DNA of 64,000 bases from the NCBI GenBank assembly GCA_019096065.1, contig JAGUCH010000002.1, positions 8,320,501 through 8,384,500 of the forward strand, in the 5' to 3' direction. Every line of letters begins with the position of its first letter. The stretch's first letter is position 1. Positions 37,501 through 46,574 of the stretch are shown piece by piece. The notes under the pieces were generated by a model. It worked only from the letters and a program-made list of their open reading frames with translations, was not told where the DNA came from and did no database searches. The position numbers and the translations under genes were made by a program. The DNA comes from Paracyclopina nana. Taxonomy: Eukaryota > Arthropoda > Copepoda > Cyclopoida > Cyclopettidae.

Positions 37501-37876
37501 GCAGCAGCCACACCTGACGACGAAAAGGCGAGGCCCGGCGTTGGGCAAACAGCGAGGCTCGCTGAAATCCTCCAGCTTTGGGGGCGTCGGCTGCGGTCAC
37601 GGAGTGATCAAGCCGGTCGTGTCCATCAAAGCCCCCAAAAAGCTGAAGGGAACGAGCGAAAGTTGCCTCTATACTGGTCGTATGTCTTGGCATGGGAACA
37701 ATGGGAAAGTGGCCGAGGTCACAGCAGTGGCCGAGGCCGTCAATAAATTGTCCCTTCTTCGCAATTCGCACTTGTCCCCGTCAGTGGAGTCGGAATTGCT
37801 GGAGGAGATCCGGACGAATCACAACGAGTGCAATGGAAGACGAGGTTCACTGCCCATCGAGCTGATCTTGTGCTGA
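34549..37876 (+). CDS. PDE7-type cAMP phosphodiesterase with long Ser/Arg-rich tail (5' partial)
   Basis: Exons 34549-35769 and 36401-37876 join in phase 0 (donor AAG|GTGAGC, acceptor TTGCAG), giving 898 residues counted from the acceptor at 34548. An upstream exon must supply the start, unless ATG 34744 is used. The catalytic domain covers about residues 140 to 450. Metal-binding motifs are YHNGVHAADV (H208, H212), GHDLDHPG (H248, D249) and ALKCADISNPC (D358). The invariant nucleotide-binding Gln is Q409, at the start of the second exon. SVLENHHW and ATDISRQ are PDE7-like. The enzyme hydrolyses cAMP in the cytoplasm. The C-terminal tail of more than 400 residues is unusually long for PDE7 and carries four RRxSxP motifs. 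The tail is low in hydrophobic residues and probably disordered. PDE4 and PDE8 fit less well. Confidence 0.92.
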
Positions 37877-38051
37877 TACGAAATTTATTTATTGCTACAG
37901 CTACTGTTGAATGAACAATTCTTTTCACTTTCTACTTAGCGTTCATGTTTGTGACAACTTTTGTAATGTTAGTCAGCTCTCGATCGCGCGAGGCGCCACT
38001 ATTATTATTAATTCATTATGAGGAAGGAATTTTGATACCACCACAACAACT

Positions 38052-38057
38052 AATAAA
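38052..38057 (+). terminator. Candidate poly(A) signal of PDE7
   Basis: AATAAA lies 176 bases after the stop codon. A second AATAAA occurs near 38463, so longer 3' ends are possible. Confidence 0.45.
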
Positions 38058-39677
38058 GTGTAACTTCTACTACAAATAGCCGCTGCAGCTACAAACAGGA
38101 AGAGAAGAGACGAAATAAGCCGCACAATGGACATTTTATATAGTATGTAAAACTGACATAAGAGTATATTGTTAGAGCTGCTCGAGAGCATTTTTCTGTT
38201 CCCTGATTTGACATTTGTAAAGGATCTCGAAACACACAAAATTAACTCATAGCCCCTCCCATGTTGACGTTGTAATTTGTGCCGGCCTCCACCCATTCGG
38301 TTACACTTTCAAATCTATCCGCAGTATTACATTTACAACTAAAGTGATGTGTGTCCCTTGTCGTCTTCCCATACCACGAATTTTCATTTTAGTGCTACTA
38401 CTATTATATACATACTATATTATAAACTACCGTATAATTAGTCCTACCTCGTACAAGTCAGGAATAAATCGCTGCAGTCAGCTGGTCTGGCCCAGAGTAA
38501 CTATATAAACTACTGTACTGAACCGATTTTGATACCACTAATGCATAACTAACTGTTAACTAACACTTACTGTGCCATATTGTACACAAAAAAAGAAAAA
38601 AAGTTTCAACTGCTGTCGAATGAGCCTGCCTAGCTGAAGACTATGTATGTGAACAAGAGAGTGGACGCAGTCATGGGCAAATAAAATTGTTATTACATCA
38701 TACGGAATCTTTTGAATAAATGTCGGCAAACCAAACTGTAACGAGCTAACAGTGCCTCTTTTCGTCAAAGTACAAAACTAGCGTCACGATTCTTCTGGGG
38801 CAGCTCACTGCTTGTTTTTGCAAGCTCTTTCAAAAGCAACAAAGAAAAGCTAATCCCATGATCGGGTAAAGCCTATTCACAAACAAGGAAAAAATGCATA
38901 CGAGTCTTTAAAGGGCCTGTTCTCCTGCTTATTATAGCTGATATTTTGGCAAAATATTGGAGAGAAATTCTGAAAAACTGAGAATGTTTAAATTGGAGTA
39001 GGATGGATTTGGGCACCAATCGACCGATTCCGAAGCCAAAATCTGAGAAATGATTTTACATATACTGGATATTTGCAAATATCAGCGTAATATTGCGAAT
39101 TATTTTGTTGATATTATTGCAGGTGAGCATTTTTATAGACAGCAATGATTCCTTCGATTTTTTATATTCACATATTTTTTTATGAAAAAATAAGTTTTGA
39201 ACATTACAGTACCTGTAAAAGTTCTTCATTGGAAAGTATGTAATAGCAGCTTTAAAAAAGAATTGCATAAGAAAAAAGGTATATTGATATATATTGATTT
39301 TACAACCCCTATTAACACACGTATAACAAAATAGTCGTTTTATTGATCATTCTTAACTATTTCAAAACTCTTTTTGAGCTTAATAGCTTGCAGATTGATT
39401 ATGAGAATAAGGAACGATGGCGTCTGTTACGTACAGTCAGCGCGCCCTAGCGTGAAAAGCCGTGCAGTATGCTCACTACAGAGACAGCTACATAGCTAAT
39501 CAAAATTTGCCAAAAAATTGACCTTCCCTTGTGATTTATCAAAAATTCGAAAAATAATATTGGATTCCTATTACATTTCATGCTACTTTGGAAAAAAATT
39601 AGGCCAATGAGCTGAACCAAGCGGAAAAATTCTAAAATTCTTCATTTGCAAAATAATTTGAAAACGCCTTTTTATAA

Positions 39678-39886
39678 GGCCGTTCTCATATTGCCGGAAA
39701 AAGCTAAGCTAAGGTAAAATTAGCTAAGCTAAGGTAAAAATTATGCAACGAAAACCGGTTATTTTGCTCAACATTCACAAAAAGCAGCTAATTTGCTTGA
39801 AATGTTGAGCGTTTGCTTAGCTATTTTTACCTTAGCTTAGCTATTTTCACCTTAGCTTAGCTTTTTCCGGCAATATGAGAACGGCC
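39678..39886. mobile_element. Foldback family B, longest copy
   Basis: 209 bases with ends GGCCGTTCTCATATTGCCGG and CCGGCAATATGAGAACGGCC. The subterminal TAGCTAAGCTAAGGTAAAA unit is present one more time on each side than at 21488. The centre (GCTCAACATTCACAAAAAGC) is shared. Confidence 0.85.
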
Positions 39887-40013
39887 TATAGAGCTATCAC
39901 AGCAGAGTTAAGAAATGTTGGCTTTTATATCGCTACCAGATAAAAACTTTTGTCATCACATAATGAATAAATTGGGCTGTTTTATGCAAAAACTGACAAC
40001 TTTTAACAAATAG

Positions 40014-40168
40014 TAGCCCGATTCCAGCAATGAAAATCAGTATAGTATGGACACCTTACTGTACTTAAAGTATAGTATGGTGCCTGCTAGCTCGCGCGCT
40101 CAGCTGTACCATACTATGCAGGTTAATCGCACTTATACTATACTTATTTTGTTGTTGGAACCGGGCTA
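40014..40168. mobile_element. MITE-like element, family A copy 3
   Basis: 155 bases from TAGCCCGATTCCAGCAATGA to TTGTTGGAACCGGGCTA, with the same core GCTAGCTCGCGCGCTCAGCT as the copy at 13665. The arms differ in sequence (ACCTTACTGTA type), so it is an older or separate subfamily. Confidence 0.75.
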
Positions 40169-40357
40169 GTGTGTAGCCCAAAAATATTTTTTCCACTTTT
40201 CCGTCAAAGTGTCAGGCGCAAACAGCTGTACTACCTAACAGTGGCGCCATCTAGCATGATAAACAAAATCAGCTCAACACTTAAAAGATAAAAGATGTAA
40301 GTATTCGTTATTCTCTAATTCAGTCCAATAAAAAATTCAAGCCCATCCTTCTCTAAA

Positions 40358-40520
40358 GGGCTCTCATATCGCAGTTTGGTCAAAACTGATTTTAGTGAAA
40401 TCAAACAGATTCTGGTAAAACGACACACTACAAGAATGCTGACTTTGGTCCGGACTAAAGTCAGTTTGGTCTAACCAGCATCAGTTTAGGCTAAACTAAA
40501 ATGCAATATGAGAACGCCCT
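40358..40520. mobile_element. TIR element, family E
   Basis: Ends GGGCTCTCATATCGCAGTTT and AATGCAATATGAGAACGCCC. Inside are GTTTGGTC, GACTAAAGTCAGTTTGGTC and AGTTTAGGCTAAACT units. The outermost bases resemble the ends of family B (CTCATATTGC), although the body is unrelated. Confidence 0.65.
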
Positions 40521-42332
40521 TAACTTATACAGTGGAAAATCCCGCTACCTTGAATTTACGTCAATCACCCAATTTAATTTAATTGTTTTCTCAACAAAGC
40601 TGCTCGATGGATCCATCATCGACGTCAATGATTGCGTAATCTCCTGTATTTAATTTCATCATGTTTCCAGTTGACAAAATGAAAGTAGACAGCAGCAACC
40701 AGAAAAATGCTCTAGCTATATTGCTAGCTGCCTCAATATGCAGCATGTGCAGGAGGAAATCTTGGGGGAATTGTGAGCAGTACATGTATGCATGCTGTAA
40801 ACATACGCTACACATAGTAGTACTATCTTAGCCTGCTTACGAGTATGATTACTAGATAAAATAAAACAAGCTATGATGATGCCTTTTTCTCAGTTAAATC
40901 GTTTTAAGAAGTAAGGGTCAAATTGCGCAGATATGACGCACTCTTCACTTATTCAGCACAGCTGACAAGGGCAATGAACACGTGCTTTTTTAAGTTTTCC
41001 CAGGAGACGTAATGCTACAAAGGTCCGTGATCAGATACTCAGAGTATCATTTAATCACAATAGTCAAAATGCTGCCTAGTTCGGCGGCCATAAACTATTT
41101 TGATAGCATTTTCAATTTGTTGCAAGCCAATCACATGTCGTGTCCATGTACTTTTTTAAAGTCGCGTAGAATGAATGACTCCAATTTTCCTTACTCAGCA
41201 CCTATTTTCCGATAAGCATGAGAATACATGTAGCATTTTTCATCTTCACCTCTCAAATGCTTTTTCCCTCTCGTAAGAGGATCATGTTGCGTCATTTTAC
41301 TGACATTTGATTGGCTTGCATTGTTTGTTAGCCAAGAAATTGTGGCCGCAACTTGGGCCTCGAGTCTATAACCTAATGAAGCAGAAAAAAAGCAATTAGG
41401 GTTGACAACGTAACGCCCGGCTCAAAAGTAAACTTTGATCAAAATTGAGAAAACAACAAGATGTGGTGCCACTGTTGCCTACTAAGTAAACAATGATGAA
41501 GTCGTGCATTAATACTAATAAAGTAAAAAGGCTAGTAAAAGCGCCTTGCCTAGCACCACCTGGCATTTATAAGTCATGGTGGAAAGGCCATATCTTAACA
41601 GAATTTCATAGGGTTGGAAGTCAATTTTCACCGTTTCGAAAAACAGTGTATACCTCTTACAATTCAATCAAATCGACAATAAAGATTTATCCATTGTACT
41701 CCTGCTAAGACGAATGTACTTTATCTTGCTGGGAAGCTATTTTATGCTCTTCGAACTATATAGCATAATATTTTCCCTTTCCCGAACATCAACTTTCCAA
41801 AATACCTAATCGCTTTTAGTTAAGTCGACAGATATATGGTGAAAAATTATTAGAGTACCAGCAAATTTAATTTTTCTATTTAAATGTCTAATATATGTAG
41901 GACCCAGTCTGGTTAACCGTCTTTTGACGAGTCAAAGGTTCATTTATTTCTGTGTTTTTGATCGAGACGAGGCACCTAGTCAGTAAATAAGAAACGATAA
42001 CAACATACCACGATCAAAGACACAGAAGATAATAAGCTAAAATGGCGTGATATTAAGAGGATTTTTGCTCATATATCAGGTACTTTTAAATCGTTCTTTT
42101 GGCATCAAAACCCTCTACCTTCTACCACGAAATGGTGATATTACCTAATATTTCGATTCTGGTACTACGAAACATCACACGATATAATGACACGTCATTT
42201 TAGCAGGTGAACAAGGCCGAAATAAGTTTTCTCAGATTTTAAGGCAAAAAGTAGGATACACGGAAATTGACCAACTGCAGTATGCCTCAAAAAAGGCGAA
42301 TCGTTTTTTAAGCCAACATATTTGTTTATCAT

Positions 42333-42389
42333 AGGGTTCTAGACATTCCTCAGCGACTTGCGAAGTTGGAGAGGAATTTCTAGAACCCT
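42333..42389. repeat. Compact 57-base hairpin
   Basis: The arms AGGGTTCTAGACATTCCTC and GAGGAATTTCTAGAACCCT pair over 19 positions with one mismatch. The loop holds a second short stem (CGACTT with AAGTTG). It could be a small structured RNA, a palindromic remnant of a transposon, or chance. No promoter signal was recognised. Confidence 0.6.
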
Positions 42390-43078
42390 GATTTTTATCA
42401 TTTTGTTCAGCTTGGGGTTGGGTTCACTACATACGATACGGCAGTTAAGCGAAAATCCCTGTATTTTGCTGAGATTTGGTGTGCGCTCGCATCTACCCAA
42501 CAGTAATGTTTTAATTCGTCACACGTAAAGAAATAATGCTCATTGTTATACACTTGGCCACTTGAGTTCTCCAATTAGAAAATGGCAAGTTAACAATCAG
42601 CTGCTGCAAAGTGTCACTACTTTTGTATACAAGGCTTTGCCCATCAGTACAGTAAAATGTTACTTTAGTATTAAGCTCATTTAAAAGCATGTCCTAATAT
42701 GCACCCATGCGGAAGGTAGATTGAGCGTCAGAGAGTGAAAATCAAATTATCTAAAATGAGCAGTTTCCACTATTTTTGAATATCAAATTGCCTTATTGAA
42801 AATTAACCTCAGTAGACTCTCAAATTCAATTTCAAATATATAATCGACTAGTAACTAGTATATTTAACGATTCTGATGATAGCAGTTTAAAGTGGTTGGC
42901 TTCAAGTAGGGAGAAGTCTTTTTGCCAAATTACGGAATTACTAACTAAAGCCCGGGTCATTTAAGCAAATATGACCACCTTAAAACCAAGCTTAAATCAA
43001 AATTTAATGTGCATAATGATTTGGGTTGAGGGTTTGTCAACTTTGATATAATAAAGTAAGAGCACTTACACTCCCAAA

Positions 43079-43473
43079 TATACCGTCTGACCGTTCAAAA
43101 TTGGACGGTGCGGGAATCAAAAGTTTGAGTTATAATTTCATGAATTTTGAGGCTTAATGGGTATCGTTGAAAAGCTTGAACATTTGGACATCTTTTTTGT
43201 TTTCTGACAAAATGAAAAATATTATTGAGAATTCCGCGTGACAGCAAAAAATAAATGATGCATCAGTATTTTCATGACAATTTTCTGGGTTGCCTTGGGA
43301 AAATTGATTTTTCCCGGTTTATTCCTCTTTCAATTGATTTTTCTACTTTTACAAAAAATATGGAAAAAGGCTCAATCTTTCCAATGATATCAGTTAAAAG
43401 TCCTGTATATATTGAATATGTGACAAAAGTTTAGATTCCCGTACCGTCCAATTTTGAACGGTCAGACTGTATA
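43079..43473. mobile_element. MITE-like element, family C copy 2
   Basis: About 395 bases with the same ends (TATACCGTCTGACCGTTC) and the same body as the copy at 18052-18449, differing by scattered substitutions and small gaps. It lies about 460 bases before the CYTH start codon. Confidence 0.85.
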
Positions 43474-43932
43474 TCACTATTTCATGATAAATGGTTAAAA
43501 AACTTACGAATTAGAATTATTCATTTGTCAAGCTATCGCCAAAGTGGCAAATGTGTACGTAAACTGAAGAGGGGAATCGAAAAAGACATACCAGACCGGG
43601 TGAAGAGCCAGAGGGGCCAACCAAGATGGAGCAAACGACTTAAGACCATCCTTATGATCTTCCAGAGTAAAAACCGAGTGGTCTTTTTCTAGGCTCAAGG
43701 GGCTTTTATTTTTGAGGAGTTTTTTTGGGATTTGGTGGCTATTGTTATAATCAAAAAGGGTAACGCGTTCAGGCTTAAAAATGCCAAAGCATAGCCAAGA
43801 GTAGATTTATTGCAACTGCTTTGATTGTCTCACGTTCTAATTTAAGGTCAACTTTGGAGCTCCGATCCGTGAAAATTGCTTGGAAAATAAACATTAATCC
43901 GGCTTCGACTTTCGAGAATTGGGAGGGAGAGA

Positions 43933-44525
43933 ATGCCCCGAAACGTGGAAATAAAAGCCTCGGTGGTAGACTTGGAGGCTGTGAAGGCGAAAGCCTCGCA
44001 ACTAAGTGACAGTCAAGGCCAAGAAATCTGCCAAAAAGATACATTTTTTGCTGTTGCTCAAGGCAGGCTCAAACTGCGCCATTTGATAGGGCAGGACGCG
44101 CAACTGATATTCTATTCGAGGAGTGACCAAGAAGGCCCCAAATTGTCGGACTATCACATTGCCACTTCGAACGTTCCTGAAGACTTGTCGACTGTATTGG
44201 GCAAAGCTATCGGAATCCGCGGGGAAGTAAGCAGCTATAAGAGCAGATCGTTGAACATTATATTTATCATTTATCTACTGCGATGTAGGTCCGGAAAACT
44301 CGATGGCTGTATTTGGTGGGCCAAACCCGAGTTCATTGTGATCGCGTAGAAAACTTGGGAGACTTTGCCGAACTCGAGGTCGTGCTTGAGGATCATCAAA
44401 GCACTGAAGACGGCGAGGCGATTGCTCACGATCTGATGATTAAATTAGGAATTGACAAGGCAAATTTGATTCCCGGGGCTTACATGGATCTGTTAGAGAC
44501 AAAACGCAGCAACACCTGTCAATAA
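43933..44525 (+). CDS. CYTH-domain protein
   Basis: Exons 43933-44226 and 44289-44525 join in phase 0 across a 62-base intron, giving 176 residues. The N-terminus MPRNVEIKA is the CYTH signature region. QKDTFFAVAQGRLKLR, then KLSDYHIA, then RWLYLVGQTRVHCDRVENLG and FAELEVVLEDHQ follow in the order expected for the triphosphate tunnel fold. CYTH enzymes (class IV adenylate cyclase, thiamine triphosphatase) bind triphosphates and metal in this tunnel. The animal proteins that look most like this one are uncharacterised, so the substrate is unknown. The stop codon TAA overlaps an AATAAA hexamer at 44521-44526, and the last 7 coding bases overlap the AMN1 frame on the other strand. Confidence 0.9.
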
Positions 44526-45316
44526 AATGTCCACGTTACTTGCTCCACTTTTTGGCCCCTGCTAGCCAGGAAACCTTCGATAGCCATCAGCGATCTATTG
44601 GTAGTTCTAGGACAAGCATGAGCTATGAAAATATTGAGTTTTTCCTGACAAGTTTCCAGAATGATCTCGATTGCATAATCAGTGATGTTTCGGCAATTGT
44701 CTAGTTTCATCTCGCACAATGATTGCTGAAGGGAGCAGTTGTTGGCGAACAGTCTCTCGATGCCGTCATCAGAAATATTGGTGTGGCCCAGATTCAGGCT
44801 CTGTAAATGCCTCATTTGCCTCAAATGAACCAAGCCTTGGTCAGTTATGGCCGAACTGTGGCCAAGATCCAGTATGCCAACTCTAGTGCAGTTTTCGCTT
44901 ATCACACTCAAAACGTCATCGTTGATGACATTTCCATTATATTGCAAATGCAGTGACCTTAAAAGTGCCAAATTTCGGAAGCTGTTCGCGAGCTCGCTCT
45001 CCCCCAAAGTGGCATTGCTCAGACTCTGCTTCAAGTTGAGTTTTTGCAAAAATGTACATTTCTTTAGCCAGAAGACGTTGTCAACGTCCAAGTCACTAAG
45101 GTCGAGGGCGGAAACTTTTTCGTGAACTAGCGCAGGAAGGTACAGATTGTAGCATTTAGCTCCGCTTTTCAGCACGTGTTTTCTCAAGCGGTCCTTCAAA
45201 TTGGGAGGCAATTTTTCGAGCTCCTTTGTCAAATCAACGTCTGATTGTCGTAACAGCTCGCTCAATTGGCCTGCCGCGATTCCGAGAAGGCTAGGAAAGG
45301 TGGCTGTCCAATTCAT
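44519..45316 (-). CDS. AMN1: AMN1 homologue, leucine-rich repeat protein
   Basis: Single exon of 265 residues. After an N-terminal helical part with LPPNLKDRLRKHVL come about six LRRs of the F-box/AMN1 type, for example ILDLGHSSAITDQGLVHL, SLNLGHTNISDDGIERL and MKLDNCRNITDYAIEII. The protein ends EQVTWTFY, close to the VTWTVY end of vertebrate AMN1. Yeast Amn1 antagonises mitotic exit; the animal protein is poorly studied, so its role is uncertain. A splice acceptor (CCATTTCAG) ends 9 bases before the ATG. The upstream gene on the same strand stops only 133 bases away. The 3' end overlaps the convergent CYTH gene. Confidence 0.88.
   Translation of the reverse strand: MNWTATFPSLLGIAAGQLSELLRQSDVDLTKELEKLPPNLKDRLRKHVLKSGAKCYNLYLPALVHEKVSALDLSDLDVDNVFWLKKCTFLQKLNLKQSLSNATLGESELANSFRNLALLRSLHLQYNGNVINDDVLSVISENCTRVGILDLGHSSAITDQGLVHLRQMRHLQSLNLGHTNISDDGIERLFANNCSLQQSLCEMKLDNCRNITDYAIEIILETCQEKLNIFIAHACPRTTNRSLMAIEGFLASRGQKVEQVTWTFY
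44521..44526 (+). terminator. Poly(A) signal overlapping the CYTH stop codon
   Basis: AATAAA contains the TAA stop (44523-44525). If used, cleavage would fall 10 to 30 bases later and leave almost no 3' UTR. Confidence 0.45.
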
Positions 45317-45449
45317 AATTTGCCACCTGAAATGGAAAAACCGTACATGGAAAAAGGCAAATTAATGGTACTCTAGTTATAAGCAGATGCAACTGCAGTT
45401 TGAGCTGCTTTACTCTATTTTTGGATCTTGGACTAGATTCTGACAATAC

Positions 45450-46574
45450 TCATTCGATAATAGACTGATCTTGGTGAACGTAGTCCGATGGGAACAGACT
45501 GTTGTAAGCTGGAGGCGGCTCTTCCGGCAATGACGATGTTTGAACCTGCGGCGGGATTGGGTCGAGTGGTAAATAGATATTTTGCTCAGTCATAGGCCGA
45601 TTGGCACTCAGTTCAACCAAATTAATGGGTTCTTCGGAATTGCTGCAATCTCGATCAAGACGGCGACCACAAAAGGTATTTTTTGTGCAACCTATGGCTA
45701 ATATTAAGACAAGTAAAAGCCCAAGCATTGAGCAGATCCCGATCAAAACCCATGATATGGTATTAAGCGCTCCTGGATCTACCAGGATTTCATCGTCGTC
45801 GCCGTCGTCGTCATGTCCATCTGACCTCTCCTCGTGATCGTCGTCAACATCTTTGGCATAATGACAATCTGCTTCATCGTGAGATTTTGGCACTCCATCG
45901 TGGCTGATACAATTGAACCTCTTGTCGCAAAAGTAGTTTTTGGATATGCAAGGACCCGGATCCAAGCCACAAGAGGCAAAACCTGGTCCGGGAGCTTGGA
46001 CATTCTTCAAAAGAGACGTTGCTGTCTTCTTCACGCCACAATTGGATTGGTATGCGGTAAGCACCAAGGTGAGATTCATTTTGTAAATGGCTGGCCAATG
46101 CGTAGTCTTCTTCCGGCCCCACAAGTTGACCCACACTAAAAGATCCCCATTGGGATCATCGTAAGTGAAGCCCTTCGTTGCATCTTTGAGCCCATCTATG
46201 TGGCCACAGATTCGCTCACTTTTGACTAAAGTTATAAACACTATGTTGTCGTTCTGGCCGAATTGCACGTAATCTTTGCAAGTCATGTCACTGTTGTTAC
46301 GCCGCAAATACGCTTCCTCCACGTAGGCCATGATGCCAAAGCCTTCTGGAGCTTTTATGTGTATTTCACATAACTTGGCTTTGTTCTGCTGGGAATGGAA
46401 TGCAATTGATGGCTTGGAGAGCTCTAGAATAATGGCTCCGGTCCCAATTGAAACAGATTTGTGAACGTTGAACATAGAACTGTCGCAAATGTCGGTGTTG
46501 TCGATGGAAATTCGGCGGTAATGTCCCCAACAGAGTCGACAGACAGCCATGAAAATCAAGTTGGCCAGCCACAT
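45450..46574 (-). CDS. Single-pass membrane protein with CUB-like and LDLa domains
   Basis: Single exon, 374 residues from ATG 46574; the frame extends two codons further upstream but without an ATG. The signal peptide is MWLANLIFMAVCRLCWG. A CUB-like ectodomain spans about residues 30 to 180 (CEIHIKAPEGFGIMAYVEEA, CKDYVQFG, ERICGHIDG). An LDL-receptor class A-like module follows (CGLDPGPCISKNYFCDKRFN, then DEADC). Next come an acidic stretch of Asp/Glu/His, one transmembrane helix (about residues 275 to 298) and a cytoplasmic tail ending with a PPPAY motif that fits WW-domain (Nedd4-type) binding. The architecture resembles arthropod cell-surface proteins such as the fly protein Loaf, but I am not sure of orthology. 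A surface receptor or adhesion role is inferred. Confidence 0.8.
   Translation of the reverse strand: MWLANLIFMAVCRLCWGHYRRISIDNTDICDSSMFNVHKSVSIGTGAIILELSKPSIAFHSQQNKAKLCEIHIKAPEGFGIMAYVEEAYLRRNNSDMTCKDYVQFGQNDNIVFITLVKSERICGHIDGLKDATKGFTYDDPNGDLLVWVNLWGRKKTTHWPAIYKMNLTLVLTAYQSNCGVKKTATSLLKNVQAPGPGFASCGLDPGPCISKNYFCDKRFNCISHDGVPKSHDEADCHYAKDVDDDHEERSDGHDDDGDDDEILVDPGALNTISWVLIGICSMLGLLLVLILAIGCTKNTFCGRRLDRDCSNSEEPINLVELSANRPMTEQNIYLPLDPIPPQVQTSSLPEEPPPAYNSLFPSDYVHQDQSIIE

Larger units (their letters stand above)
37877..43932. other. Repeat-rich intergenic region
   Basis: Starts with the PDE7 3' UTR. It then holds AT-rich sequence with inverted-repeat elements at 39678, 40014, 40358 and 43079 and a compact hairpin at 42333. 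I see no exon with homology; the frames here, such as 40591-40815 on minus, are short and uncharacteristic. Confidence 0.6.
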
